Positions 1-9,050 are shown, counted from the stretch's first letter. The stretch is 64,000 nucleotides of DNA from Mycolicibacterium frederiksbergense (GCF_029893345.1 NZ_JARXVE010000004.1:186001-250000); one strand, 5' to 3'. Notes: generated by a model not told the origin, from the sequence alone. Translations and numbers: made by a program.

Positions 1-2
1 CG

Positions 3-425
3 ATATTCGTCCTCGGAGGTTACGGTGATCAGCGGTACACCTACGGCTTGGAACTCGCCAAGCAGGGATGGGCACCCAAACTCGTGGTGTCGAATCCACG
101 CGGCAAGGACGACCCATGGTTGACGGAGTACTGCGCGACCCAGCACACCGGGTTCGACCTGAACTGCTTTGCCCCGGACCCGGCGACCACGAAGGGTGAA
201 GGTCGGGAATTGCGCCAGCTGGCCTCGCAATTCGCATGGCGCACGGTCATCGTCGTGACATTTCGACCTCACATTTCCCGAGCCCGGTTCATCCTGGAAC
301 GCTGTTTCGACGGTGACCTGGTGATGGCGACCCCCTCCGATCAGTTTTCTGCGGGAAGGTGGGCAATCGAGTACGGCTACCAGACCGCGGGTTACGCGCG
401 CGCGGTGCTAGAGCCCGGATGTTGA
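3..425 (+). CDS. YdcF/SanA-family (DUF218) protein, 5' end outside window
   Basis: The reading frame is open from base 3, so the gene begins left of the window and only the last 140 codons are seen. The visible part starts IFVLGGYGDQR, then has a LVVSNP strand, a T-x-GEGREL segment and VVTFRPHISRARFI near the end. These are the usual landmarks of the YdcF/ElyC/SanA DUF218 fold (hydrophobic strand plus GG-D-R, TxxEA-like helix, VVTs-xxHxxRA). Members of this family are envelope-associated proteins often found in cell-wall or exopolysaccharide loci; the substrate is not known here. The gene ends 16 bp before the polymerase gene on the same strand and is probably cotranscribed with it. Any N-terminal membrane segment would lie outside the window. 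Confidence 0.75.
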   Translation: MFVLGGYGDQRYTYGLELAKQGWAPKLVVSNPRGKDDPWLTEYCATQHTGFDLNCFAPDPATTKGEGRELRQLASQFAWRTVIVVTFRPHISRARFILERCFDGDLVMATPSDQFSAGRWAIEYGYQTAGYARAVLEPGC

Positions 426-441
426 GCACACAGGGGGCGAA

Positions 442-1887
442 ATGACTCTTGGGCGGCAAGTCACTGCTCTGGGCCGCATGGATGGGGGCAGCAACGATTT
501 CCTCGCTGAGCCAACCAATCCCGCCGAATCAAGCGAACGGATCCCGACGCTGCTCGGCGTCCTCTGTGTGCTGATTCCGATCCTGCCCGCTTTCGCCGTT
601 CCGGCGGGACCCTTGAAGAGCAACGGCTCGCCCGCGAAAGTAATCGCGGTGGTGCTTTTCGGCTTGGCCGTGCTCGGATTCCTCTTGGTCCGGCGGACCA
701 CGCCAACACGAACCCTTCGCCCGGGTGTCGTCATCATCCTGATCTACTTTCTGGTCCAACTCATGGTGTACGGAGTCGGACTCACCCGCGAGGACGGCGC
801 CATCGTCGATGCGAACAAGACTCGGGCTGTGATCATTCTGATCGCCAGCGTCGGCGTTTCGCTTTACATCCTCAGCCGAATCCGGACCATGCGGCAGCGC
901 GATATAGTCCTCGGCTGTCTGGCCATCGGTCTGACATTCGCGTGCCTGGTGGGATTTCTGCAGGCGGTGTCAGGTATCGACTTGAGGTTTTTGTTCGAGC
1001 CGCCAGGATTCGTCACGAATACCGATGCGGAGAATCTGGAGTTGGCAATTCGATTCGGTAGCACGCGTGTCGACGGAACGTCGCAACACCCAATCGAGTT
1101 CTCATTACTCGCGGCCATAACGGTGCCGCTGACCATTTACTTTGCCCGCAACGCCGCGAGAACGGGTCTCCGCTGGGGAGCCGTACTCGCATGCGGATTG
1201 GCATTGGTGTCCATGCCGGCTGCGGGCTCGCGAACGGGCGTTGTAGCGCTCGGCGCAGCTCTCCTTGTGTATATGTGGAATTTCAAAGCTGTCCAGATCG
1301 CGCTCACGTTGATTGTCGGGTCCGCCGGGGTGGTGCTCTACAGCGCTGCCTTTCAATCCGAGGCCCAAGCTTTGTGGCACGCGATCACTGGCGCGGAGGA
1401 GGACCCCAGCATCCAGGGTCGAATCTCGGACTATGCCCACGTGTCGCAGACCTTCCGCGAACATCCGATATTCGGCCTTGGACTCGGCGGAGCGCCGCCT
1501 GACGTCTACGGTCTCCTCGACAACGAATGGCTGCGGATAACCGTCCAGGGTGGAATTGTAGGCATCACGGCAATGATTGTGCTGACGGCGGGAGGCCTCT
1601 TCGGCATCTCCGCTGCGCTGCGCGGCGCCCAAACCCGAGTCGAACGAGAACAGGCTTACGTGCTGGGATCAATGTTCGCCGCAATTCTGTCCAGCAGCTT
1701 CACATTCGATCTTTTGTTCTATCAGCAGGCAACTCTTATTTTCTTCATCCTGTTTGGTTTACTGTGGTGCAATTTCACTGTCCCACCTACGTATGGCTCG
1801 TTGCCCGGGCGGACAAGCCGGCACCGCGTAGCCGGCGTGCCAGCTGGCGCAGAACCGGGCCCGCTGGCGACGCTTTGGCGGCGTTGA
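442..1887 (+). CDS. O-antigen ligase/Wzy-type polysaccharide polymerase
   Basis: A 481-residue polytopic membrane protein with about ten to twelve hydrophobic segments and a long periplasmic-type loop before the C-terminal helices. That loop contains YAHVSQTFREHPIFGLGLGG and DNEWLRI, the pattern of the Wzy_C/O-antigen ligase family (arginine/histidine-rich loop, 'P-x-x-G-x-G' and 'h-N-x-x-L'). The expected role is polymerisation of lipid-linked repeat units on the outer face of the membrane in a Wzx/Wzy route. This fits the flippase at 16241 and the priming transferase at 31198 (minus). The ATG at 442 follows a GGGGGCGAA stretch; an ATG at 478 is an alternative. The 3' end overlaps the convergent acyltransferase gene by 101 bp. 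Family assignment is firm, repeat-unit specificity unknown. Confidence 0.8.
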   Translation: MTLGRQVTALGRMDGGSNDFLAEPTNPAESSERIPTLLGVLCVLIPILPAFAVPAGPLKSNGSPAKVIAVVLFGLAVLGFLLVRRTTPTRTLRPGVVIILIYFLVQLMVYGVGLTREDGAIVDANKTRAVIILIASVGVSLYILSRIRTMRQRDIVLGCLAIGLTFACLVGFLQAVSGIDLRFLFEPPGFVTNTDAENLELAIRFGSTRVDGTSQHPIEFSLLAAITVPLTIYFARNAARTGLRWGAVLACGLALVSMPAAGSRTGVVALGAALLVYMWNFKAVQIALTLIVGSAGVVLYSAAFQSEAQALWHAITGAEEDPSIQGRISDYAHVSQTFREHPIFGLGLGGAPPDVYGLLDNEWLRITVQGGIVGITAMIVLTAGGLFGISAALRGAQTRVEREQAYVLGSMFAAILSSSFTFDLLFYQQATLIFFILFGLLWCNFTVPPTYGSLPGRTSRHRVAGVPAGAEPGPLATLWRR

Positions 1888-2902
1888 TCGAGCTATGACG
1901 GGCCCGGCGAAGCATGCGCCGCGTGCTGCTGCGGGTGACGATCCCCTGGCTCACGAGGATCTCGCCGGTCTTGGCCCGCCGCTTGTACTCATCGTCGCCC
2001 CGGCCAAGGTCGATGCGGAGGACGCCGAGCCCCGGTGTGGCAGCGACGAGTTCGCGCAGCAGGATCCATCCGGGAGACAGCTGTGCGTACGCGGGATCGT
2101 AGACCGGAAACCACCAGTGCAACACATGGTCAGAGCGGATTCCGAAGTGGGCGGCGACCAGCTGGTCGCCGATGTGCATCGTGGACAGGATCCCACCGAA
2201 GCCAGAGCCGCGGGTCTGTAGGAGCCGATGCATCAGATCGATCCGCGCCGGCTTTGCGAAGTAATCCCGGCTACCGGTAGCGGCATACTGTGCTCGCTTG
2301 AGCTCGATCACCCGGGCGAGGACTTCGTGGTCGACGACATCGGCGGCGAACCGAACCGGACCGTATGTGCGCTCGGCCTTCGCTGCGCGCCGCCGCGCCT
2401 GCCCCATATTGTCTCTGCCGCTGCGCGATGCACGTGCAAGGTAGCCGTCCAGGCCACCCGTGGTGTCAAGGTAGGGCGATGACTGGCTGGCGATGGTCCA
2501 TGGATCGAACCCAGGCCCCTGGGGAAGCAGATGGTCGAACTCGAACTCCCGCACACCGTCGACCAGAAGGTCCATAGGGCGGAGCTTCGTGCCAGGTGCG
2601 AGCACCGGTCCCTGGAAGTCGGCACCCGGCCATCCCACTGGGTACAGCCGTCTACCCACCCGGTGGCCGGGCAGCAGTGCGGAAATCTCCCCTGCAAAGC
2701 TACGCATCACCACCACAGAGACGGATGGGCCGCTGGCATGGACCGCAGCAGCAAACTCGGGGTGAAAGTACGGGCTGTCTAGTGCCGGATTGGCCGACCG
2801 CAGCGCATGCCAGGCACCAAACTCCGCAGCGGTGAGGGCGCCTAGCGGCACGAGTCGGGCTTCGGCGACGCCGGGATGAGAACTGGGGGCTTCCCTGGTC
2901 AT
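1787..2902 (-). CDS. CelD/BcsL-like GNAT-fold acyltransferase (first copy)
   Basis: A 371-residue protein of the Acetyltransf_6/CelD type. The C-terminal half has the family pattern: a 'R-x-N-x-x-Q-A-R-R' segment, a helix ending in FAKPARIDLMHRLL, a GGILSTMHIGDQLVAAHFG strand pair, then LHWWFPVYDPAYAQLSPG and LGRGDDEYKRR. In related proteins this half carries the acyl-transfer fold; homologues sit in cellulose and other exopolysaccharide loci and probably acylate amino-sugars. ATG at 2902 overlaps the TGA of the upstream glycosyltransferase gene (ATGA), so the two are translationally coupled. It is the last gene of a minus-strand series running from 10301. Its basic, Ala/Arg-rich tail is encoded opposite the end of the polymerase gene. 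Substrate is inferred only from context. Confidence 0.75.
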   Translation of the reverse strand: MTREAPSSHPGVAEARLVPLGALTAAEFGAWHALRSANPALDSPYFHPEFAAAVHASGPSVSVVVMRSFAGEISALLPGHRVGRRLYPVGWPGADFQGPVLAPGTKLRPMDLLVDGVREFEFDHLLPQGPGFDPWTIASQSSPYLDTTGGLDGYLARASRSGRDNMGQARRRAAKAERTYGPVRFAADVVDHEVLARVIELKRAQYAATGSRDYFAKPARIDLMHRLLQTRGSGFGGILSTMHIGDQLVAAHFGIRSDHVLHWWFPVYDPAYAQLSPGWILLRELVAATPGLGVLRIDLGRGDDEYKRRAKTGEILVSQGIVTRSSTRRMLRRARHSSINAAKASPAGPVLRQLARRLRGAGLSARATSHT

Positions 2903-3843
2903 GTCGCCGGCTCCGGTAAACCCCGGATGATCTCGGCCCGCACTTCCGGCATGCGCGACGGCCGCAGCAGAGCCGCGATCGAGGCACGCGCCGTGCTGCG
3001 GCCGACGGCCGCGCGAATGCACTCACCAATTGTGATGACGGCGAAGTAGGCCGCCGAATGCAGTCGGTTGTGGCGGCGACGAAACAACACCACCTTGTTC
3101 ACGGTCATCAGCGATGCGAGCGTCGGGTGGGTATTGGATTCGCCGCCGATATGTTGGAAGACGGCAGAGGGCTCGTACCACGTGCGCCATCCCTTGTCCG
3201 CCGCACGCAGGCAGTACTCGGTCTCCTCGCTGTAGAGCAGAAACGACTCGTCCCACGGGCCGATCTCGCGTAACGCCGACACCGAGAACAGCATCGCCGC
3301 ACCGGTCGCCCAGGCTGTCACGCCGGCCCGCTTGTAGACCTGAGGATCGGTGACCACCTCGCCCAATAATCCGACCCGGTCGGCGAGATCACCAGGCAGC
3401 AGCGCCTCGACCATTGCCCGCCCGACGGTCGGCCTGCGGCGCAGCGTTAATTGGGTAGACCCGTCGGGTAGGACCAGCCGCGGCACCATGATTCCGTCAC
3501 CGGACTGATGCAGCGCCGACGCGAGGATGGCCAGAGCCCCAGGCAGCACCTGGCAATCGGCGTTTAGCACCAGTACCGCGTCCAAACAGGACAGGTCCAG
3601 TGCGGCGATACCCGCATTCACCCCTGCTGCGTACCCTGCGTTGCGCCCAAGTTCGACGACCCGAACGGGGAGAGCAGCGAAATCTTCGGCGATGTTGCAC
3701 GTCTTGTCTGTGGAGGCATTGTCGGCCACAACCACTGCGGCCATCGGCATTCCCTGCTCGGCCAGCGAGCAAAGGCAATCACCGAGAACGTCCGCGCTGT
3801 TGTACGTCACGATGACTGCCGCCACCCGAATCGGCCTCGTCAT
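2899..3843 (-). CDS. Family 2 glycosyltransferase (rhamnosyltransferase-like)
   Basis: A 314-residue cytoplasmic GT-A enzyme. The N-terminus VAAVIVTYNSADVLGDCL is the classic GT2 start, followed by VVVADNASTDKT and VLNADCQV (nucleotide/metal-binding Asp residues), and later GAAMLFSVSALREIGPWDESFLLYSEETEYCLRA, which resembles the acceptor/ED-x-E region of WbbL-type rhamnosyltransferases. It should transfer one sugar of the repeat unit from an NDP-sugar to a lipid-linked acceptor. The ATG at 3843 was chosen because it starts just before the conserved strand and forms an ATGA overlap with the deacetylase gene. It is the second-last gene of the minus-strand operon. Donor sugar cannot be read from the sequence. 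Confidence 0.85.
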   Translation of the reverse strand: MTRPIRVAAVIVTYNSADVLGDCLCSLAEQGMPMAAVVVADNASTDKTCNIAEDFAALPVRVVELGRNAGYAAGVNAGIAALDLSCLDAVLVLNADCQVLPGALAILASALHQSGDGIMVPRLVLPDGSTQLTLRRRPTVGRAMVEALLPGDLADRVGLLGEVVTDPQVYKRAGVTAWATGAAMLFSVSALREIGPWDESFLLYSEETEYCLRAADKGWRTWYEPSAVFQHIGGESNTHPTLASLMTVNKVVLFRRRHNRLHSAAYFAVITIGECIRAAVGRSTARASIAALLRPSRMPEVRAEIIRGLPEPAT

Positions 3844-4559
3844 GCCTGTCCTCCCGCAGTCAGACGCGACCGTCCCCGCAGGCGTTTGATCCCACGGACG
3901 GCAGTGGCGCGGGCCAGCTGGGACAGCGACGTGTTGGGGTCGAGCACCCAAGCGATCCAGGTGTCATCCATGTCGCGGCGCACGCTGTTGCGCGCCTGTA
4001 GCCACGCGTCCGACCGAACGCGTCCGCCGTCACTGGTGTATGCGCGCGTCACTCCAGCCTCCCGTAACAGACTCAACACATGCCGGTCGTACGAACCGAA
4101 CGGAATCGCCACCCGCGACACGGGGCGACCGGTCACCTCCCCGAGCAATCGAGGAGCATCGACCAATTCCTCCCGCGCCTGCGTTTCGTGGATCCGCCGC
4201 CAGTCGCAATGCGACCACCCGTGCGATCCGATCCCCATCCCGGCATCCAACAGTGCGGCGACGCCGGCACGGTCGAGTCGTCCAGGCGCCCCCAACAAGC
4301 CGGCCAGCAGGAAGAACTCTGCGCCGAGACCACGCTCGACGAGTCGGGGCAACGCGATATCCACATCGGAGGAGTTTCCATCGTCGAAACTAATCCGGAC
4401 GTCCGACCGCTCAGCCACTGAGTCGAGTAGCCGCTCGAACTGTTCGGTGCTGATCCAGGCCTGGTCCTCACCTGGATCGAGTTGTCGGCGGGCGGGACCG
4501 ATCCCGTGGATAACGATGTTTACTACCGAGTTCGGCCTGATCTGAGTTTGCTTAATCAT
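3840..4559 (-). CDS. Polysaccharide deacetylase family protein (CE4/NodB fold)
   Basis: A 239-residue protein without a signal peptide. SFDDGNSSD at residues 57-65 is the NodB motif 1 (catalytic base and metal-binding Asp). GSHGWSHCDW gives the H-x(3)-H metal-binding motif 2. Later FGSYDRHVLSLL and ARNSVRRDMDD correspond to the arginine and histidine-like supporting motifs. CE4 enzymes hydrolyse N-acetyl or O-acetyl groups from sugars. With no export signal and sitting between sugar-transfer and acyltransfer genes, it may act on a lipid-linked or soluble intermediate in the cytoplasm. It is separated from the upstream GNAT gene by 15 bp and overlaps the downstream GT2 gene by 4 bp. Metal ligands are present, so activity is plausible. 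Confidence 0.8.
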   Translation of the reverse strand: MIKQTQIRPNSVVNIVIHGIGPARRQLDPGEDQAWISTEQFERLLDSVAERSDVRISFDDGNSSDVDIALPRLVERGLGAEFFLLAGLLGAPGRLDRAGVAALLDAGMGIGSHGWSHCDWRRIHETQAREELVDAPRLLGEVTGRPVSRVAIPFGSYDRHVLSLLREAGVTRAYTSDGGRVRSDAWLQARNSVRRDMDDTWIAWVLDPNTSLSQLARATAVRGIKRLRGRSRLTAGGQA

Positions 4560-4574
4560 GTCGGGCTGACCCCA

Positions 4575-5828
4575 TCAGAGGCGAGTAACGATCCAGGAAC
4601 GTTTCAACGGCCGCGGCCGTAGTCCCAGCCGGGGACGAACTTTGAGGAACCAGCCGCGGTAGTAGACGAGCTGGAGGAGATCGGCCCAACGCACCAGCAC
4701 GGCGGTGCGCCACCGCGCCCGCGCAGACGGTCCGCCGATGACGATGCGACGAAGTGAGTACTCCTCGGCCCCGAGGCGAAGCTTGTAGTCATAGTGCCCG
4801 GGACCACCTTCGACCATCCGGTGCCCCGTCTCGATCAGCATGCGGAACATCTCCGCCAGGCTCACTCGGCCGAGGCGCAGCTCCTCCAGCTCGGGATCGG
4901 GATCGCGAGCCGGCAGTCGCCAGTAGCACCGATCACCGAGCACGAAGCAGTATTCGATTGCCAGCACGCGACTGTCCCCGGAGACCTCGTAAAAGCGAGC
5001 CCGTCCAGTCGACGCCATGCGGGCGATGAGGTCGCGGTTGAATTCAGTGCCCGCCGGCCAGTCGCCGAAGTGGCCGAGCTTTCCCCGTTGGCGCCAGTAG
5101 GCGGCATGCAGCTCCGCGAACCGGTCGAAGTACGCGATCGCCTCGACGCCGGTGATCGTCCGGAATGAAATCTCGTGTCGGCTGTTCAACTTTCGCAGGT
5201 AGCGACGGTGGATCTGGCGCTGTGAGCTGCTGAGGCCCTGAAGGTAGTCCCCGAAGGACGGCGGCAGATGGAATACCGTGTGTTTACCCGGACTGTCGGA
5301 GCGCAGGAGCTGGAACGCATCGTTGACCACCAACTCGGCGACCTCGGCCACCGGGGAAAGTCCTGATAACGGAGACAGGCTGACGGCGTCGCAGTCCACG
5401 TCGACGAAGAGCGACTCGAGGATAACGCGCACCACCGGCTCCTCGAATCCCTCGGCTATGGCCGGCGTGAACACCGGGAGGGTCGAGTCCGCCCCGACGA
5501 ATTTCGCCAGCCGCACCGGCACCGGTCCGGCCCATACCCGCTGGACACTGAACGGCAGCGCGCCGACCATCTGCCCACCGTTCCGAGCAATGAACCCACG
5601 AAAAGTGCGCCCTCGCCCGTAATGCGACCACCATGCCTGGAGCCAGTCGACCGTGAAGTAAATGTCGCTACCGCTCTGCTCGACGAAGCCGTCCCATTCG
5701 TCGCGGACACGTTCCAGGTCCTCGACCGAATCAAGGTGGTGGATGCACAGATTCGAGTCCACCCGCGCAGGCATGCCCGGATCGTGTGCGGCGCCCTCGA
5801 TCCGACCGGGTAAACGAGAGGCATTCAT
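4575..5828 (-). CDS. CelD/BcsL-like GNAT-fold acyltransferase (second copy)
   Basis: A 417-residue protein of the Acetyltransf_6 group. The N-terminal part has W-x-x-F-V-E-x-S and FTVDWLQAWWSHYGRGRTF followed by GFIARNGGQMVGALPFSV, a conserved CelD-family block. The second half has the SSSQRQIHRRYLRKLNS segment, LHAAYWRQRGKLGHF, and GDSRVLAIEYCFVLGDRCYWRLPARDPD with the acyl-transfer core. It shares architecture with the gene at 1787-2902 but the two are clearly diverged, which suggests two different acylations or acceptors. The ATG at 5828 overlaps the TGA of the upstream methyltransferase. Likely role is N- or O-acylation of a sugar in the polysaccharide; the acyl group is unknown. Confidence 0.75.
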   Translation of the reverse strand: MNASRLPGRIEGAAHDPGMPARVDSNLCIHHLDSVEDLERVRDEWDGFVEQSGSDIYFTVDWLQAWWSHYGRGRTFRGFIARNGGQMVGALPFSVQRVWAGPVPVRLAKFVGADSTLPVFTPAIAEGFEEPVVRVILESLFVDVDCDAVSLSPLSGLSPVAEVAELVVNDAFQLLRSDSPGKHTVFHLPPSFGDYLQGLSSSQRQIHRRYLRKLNSRHEISFRTITGVEAIAYFDRFAELHAAYWRQRGKLGHFGDWPAGTEFNRDLIARMASTGRARFYEVSGDSRVLAIEYCFVLGDRCYWRLPARDPDPELEELRLGRVSLAEMFRMLIETGHRMVEGGPGHYDYKLRLGAEEYSLRRIVIGGPSARARWRTAVLVRWADLLQLVYYRGWFLKVRPRLGLRPRPLKRSWIVTRL

Positions 5829-6790
5829 CGGGCGGCGCGTCGTCGCAGTACGAAAAGAGTTTGGTTGGAGAACAGCTCCTCGTCGGGCCAGCCCGCGAGC
5901 TCCGCCCGGGCACGCACATCGAAGTGCTCACGTCCGAGATCGGGTTGCGTGACACGCTCCTCCAGGATCTCGAAATGGGCCCTGAAAAGGTCTCGGTACT
6001 CGGCGCGTGTCACCTCATTCAGGTACGTATTGGCTTTGAAACGACGCTTGCGCAGATGCTCCCACGGTTCACTGTGACGCTCGGGCTGCGGCTGGTGCAT
6101 CGCCCTGCGGCTCCACTCGATCAGGTGCCCGCCCGTGATGCCGGTGAAGACGTTGGGACGGATCAATGCGATCCCATTCGGTCGCAACCACCGGGCCATC
6201 GCAGCGACTACCTGCTTGAGGGTGTCACGCTTCAGGTGCTCGAACACGTCCTCGGAGATCACGAGGTCCAGCGAATCGGGTTCGACCTCCACGGCTCCGG
6301 CGTCGCCGACGATCAAGCGCGCGGGGTCGATGCGAGGCGTAAACCCGCGTTGGCGCAGCGCGTGCTCGAGCGCGCGTTCCTCGGCGCCGTCGAACAGCAT
6401 GTGTCGGACCAGTGACTTGGCGGCGCGCTCGACGCCGTTGCGGCGCAACATGGTGATGAACTGCGACGGCCGTCCGCGTATGACCGGCGCCTCGGCGTCG
6501 ACGCCCCGCACGTTGATTCCCATACTCTGCAGCGCAATCTGGCGATGAGGGCGTGCGCCGAACCCGATCTCGAACACGACCGCCTCGGACAGCGTGACGC
6601 CGGTGAGTTGCCGGAGCATGTTGTCGTACTCGGTGATCTCCTCAAATATGCCGTCGAAGTTCACGCCTGCGCGCGCCTCTCGCCGGTACTCCATGAAAAG
6701 CTGGAGGCCTTCATCAAACTTGCGCCGCAGCGGAAGTCCATGTGCAACAGACGGACTCATCCGCTTGGGGCTGGTCATCTCGGTCATCAT
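5825..6790 (-). CDS. Class I SAM-dependent methyltransferase
   Basis: A 321-residue protein with a Rossmann-type methyltransferase core. VVFEIGFGARPHRQIAL (from residue 71) is motif I in the E-h-G-x-G-x form; GINVRGVDAEAP supplies the acidic motif II; LDLVISEDVFEHL is motif IV; WLRPNGIALIRPNVFTGITGGH is the post-motif region. The 'EDVFEHL...GIALIRPN' pattern is common in methyltransferases of polysaccharide loci. The ATG at 6790 is preferred because it makes an ATGA overlap with the upstream glycosyltransferase; the open frame extends further upstream only by running inside that gene. A role in O-methylating a sugar of the chain, or its end cap, is inferred from location. Confidence 0.75.
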   Translation of the reverse strand: MMTEMTSPKRMSPSVAHGLPLRRKFDEGLQLFMEYRREARAGVNFDGIFEEITEYDNMLRQLTGVTLSEAVVFEIGFGARPHRQIALQSMGINVRGVDAEAPVIRGRPSQFITMLRRNGVERAAKSLVRHMLFDGAEERALEHALRQRGFTPRIDPARLIVGDAGAVEVEPDSLDLVISEDVFEHLKRDTLKQVVAAMARWLRPNGIALIRPNVFTGITGGHLIEWSRRAMHQPQPERHSEPWEHLRKRRFKANTYLNEVTRAEYRDLFRAHFEILEERVTQPDLGREHFDVRARAELAGWPDEELFSNQTLFVLRRRAAR

Positions 6791-7722
6791 CCGATCCCAT
6801 CCGATCTCGGGCGCGAATCGCGGCTCGATCGGCTGCTCTCGTCTCGTTCCCAGGCCTGGATCTGGCGGGCGGGCCACCGCTTGGCGAACGCCATCCCGAT
6901 GTACACCGCCGTGTCGATCGCTGATTGAGGGCCGCGGATCGCGCGCAGAAGTTCGGCAGCCGACGCCAGGCTGGTGGTCTGCGTCCCCGCCTCCGATCCC
7001 AACGCTCCGGTCGAGATCTCGGCCTTGCCACGGCGGCAACGCCGCAGGATGGAGAGAAGGCTCTTGGTGTCGGCGGGTGTCGTCACAACCGCCGGTTCGG
7101 TGGCTACCACGGCCTTCTCGTCGGCCACGAAGCGGCTGTCGACGTAACCGTCGTCGGCCGTGATCATCGGGAAGACACCCAATCGCTGGTGCCCCTTCGC
7201 GTTGAGCCCATAGACCCCGGCGCCCCACATCGCATGCTTGTGCTGTGGAATTCGCACCCGTGCCCGGTAAAAGCTCCGCACCAGCGCGCTGGCACCGTCT
7301 GTGTCGTACCTGCAGGTGGGGCGAGCAGCCAATACATCCCCCTGTGCGAGCCGATCAAGGACCGCGATGGCGGCGGCGTCCGAGATCTGGATGTCGGCAT
7401 CCAGGTACAACCGCGGCCAGACGGTGGCCACCTCATCACCGGCGTTGAGCGCCGCCGGCTTCGATCCCTGCTGCAACTCGATGACCTGTGCGCCGGGCAC
7501 GCTTCGGGCGACTTCGGCAGTGTCGTCGGCGCAGCCGTTGCAGACCACGATCAGCTCGATGATTCCGTCGACTGCCGCGCGGCTCAATGGGGCCAGCGTG
7601 CGCTTGATCACCGCCGCTTCGTTGTATGCGGGCACAATCACGGCACCACGCGACCCCTGCCACGAACGTTGTTGCGTCAGAGTTGTTTTCGGACCACCCG
7701 TAAGTTCGTCTCGGCGATTCAC
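6787..7722 (-). CDS. Family 2 glycosyltransferase
   Basis: A 311-residue GT-A enzyme: GAVIVPAYNEAAVIKRTLAPL at the start, LIVVCNGCADDT, then LYLDADIQISD as the D-x-D-type site and GAGVYGLNAKGHQRL further on. An arginine-rich segment, LLSILRRCRRGKAEI, may contact membrane lipid. A GTG at 7722 is chosen because the mRNA reads GAGGTC shortly before it; the ATG at 7842 would overlap the upstream hydrolase gene and adds only low-complexity residues. It overlaps the methyltransferase gene by 4 bp. Expected role: adding a sugar to the growing lipid-linked repeat unit in the cytoplasm. Confidence 0.75.
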   Translation of the reverse strand: MNRRDELTGGPKTTLTQQRSWQGSRGAVIVPAYNEAAVIKRTLAPLSRAAVDGIIELIVVCNGCADDTAEVARSVPGAQVIELQQGSKPAALNAGDEVATVWPRLYLDADIQISDAAAIAVLDRLAQGDVLAARPTCRYDTDGASALVRSFYRARVRIPQHKHAMWGAGVYGLNAKGHQRLGVFPMITADDGYVDSRFVADEKAVVATEPAVVTTPADTKSLLSILRRCRRGKAEISTGALGSEAGTQTTSLASAAELLRAIRGPQSAIDTAVYIGMAFAKRWPARQIQAWERDESSRSSRDSRPRSDGIG

Positions 7723-7777
7723 GACATTGACCTCACAGATCCCGCCCCCCTGTGAATTCACTGCTGTTGGTAAAGAT

Positions 7778-8761
7778 TCACTGCTGTTGGAAAATCCGGA
7801 TGTAGTCGACCTCGAGTTGATCGACGATCGTCTGATCCGCAAGAACGGAGTGCGCGTCGCGCTCCCAGGTGTTGTCGATCATCATGTTGAGGATGAGCTG
7901 CATCGGCCCATTTTCGATCTGAGCGGCGTCGGTGAACTCGCCGCACTTGACTCCGTTGATGTACCAGGCGATGTGGTCCGGTTGCCAGTCCACCCCGAAC
8001 GTGGCCCAATCCCGCGAATAGTCCCGCACGGGGCACGCACCGTTGTCGAAATCGTCCCCTATTGTATTAACCGCGTACTTTTGATCGCGGTTATCGTAGT
8101 GGTACGACATGTACACACGTTCCGGCTCACCACCGAGAATTTCTGCGATGTCGATTTCATTCCGGTACTCGTAGTTCGGGTTGGTCGGCACCATCCAGAA
8201 AGCGGTGAAAAAACCAGGCACGGCGGGATACTTGACGCGGGCTTCGACGTATCCGTAGGTGAACGGAAACAAATACTTGCCGCCCTTGTCAGCGTTCGGT
8301 CTGGCCGTAGAAAGTAGTCCCGCTTTATAGGTGCACAACCCTTCGTAGCACGCATCGTCCGGCACGGGTGGCACGAGCGGTTCGGCAACGAGTTTGGCCG
8401 TGCCGTCACTGACCCGCACCTGCTCGGGTCGGTATGTTTCCTTGCCTTTGTTGAAGGTGTCTGTGCAGGCATTGCCGTAGTTGTAGTCGAAGCACGGAGT
8501 CAGCTTGTTGTGGTCGTAGTCGTCGCCGTCGAACTCTTCGGAGAAGACAACATGCCAGCTCTTCCCGGGGGCTGCCGGTGCGGGTGGCGCGGTAAAACAC
8601 TTTGGCGGCGTGCCGATTTCACCTTCACCGCAGAGTTGCGCGGCCGAACCGTTCGTTCTGGCGAAGTCGCAAGCCGGTACAAACGCAGCCAGCATTACCG
8701 CGACAGCCGCAACCCCCGCCTTGGCGGTACCTCGTAGACGGTTGACCCAACAGACTTCCAA
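7778..8761 (-). CDS. GH16-family glycoside hydrolase, predicted lipoprotein
   Basis: A 327-residue exported protein. A hydrophobic signal segment ends in the lipobox VPAC, so Cys31 should be lipidated. The active-site signature E-I-D-I-A-E at residues 202-207 holds the nucleophile and acid/base glutamates of family 16 (endo-beta-glucanases, agarases, transglycosylases). FSEEFDG near residue 74 and the DWATFGVDWQPDHIAWYING block are also typical. A TTG start at 8761 is proposed because GGAGGAG lies 6-7 bases upstream; a GTG at 8776 is the alternative but lies within that ribosome-binding sequence. Family members in polysaccharide loci trim, cleave or transfer chains at the cell surface. It lies 55 bp upstream of the next gene of the operon. 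Confidence 0.85.
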   Translation of the reverse strand: MEVCWVNRLRGTAKAGVAAVAVMLAAFVPACDFARTNGSAAQLCGEGEIGTPPKCFTAPPAPAAPGKSWHVVFSEEFDGDDYDHNKLTPCFDYNYGNACTDTFNKGKETYRPEQVRVSDGTAKLVAEPLVPPVPDDACYEGLCTYKAGLLSTARPNADKGGKYLFPFTYGYVEARVKYPAVPGFFTAFWMVPTNPNYEYRNEIDIAEILGGEPERVYMSYHYDNRDQKYAVNTIGDDFDNGACPVRDYSRDWATFGVDWQPDHIAWYINGVKCGEFTDAAQIENGPMQLILNMMIDNTWERDAHSVLADQTIVDQLEVDYIRIFQQQ

Positions 8762-9050
8762 GTCAGACTCCTCCACCCAGCGGATGGTTGCACACCTGGA
8801 TGGACTTCGCCAGACGATTGCGCATTATTCATTCAGCTACGCAGTAAATCGACGTGAAGAGATAGTCGTCATGCCACCGTGGATCAACCTCGCGAAGCGA
8901 AGAGGGTGCGTCCATGTCATTCCCTACGCAAAATTTTCCTTGTTACGCATATGTAATGGAGACAGATCACCGGCCTCGACCCAGCGGCGAAGATCTCGAT
9001 CTCAGAACCAGCAGATGTCGAGCCGAAGCTTCTCGGCTACCTTGGCACGA

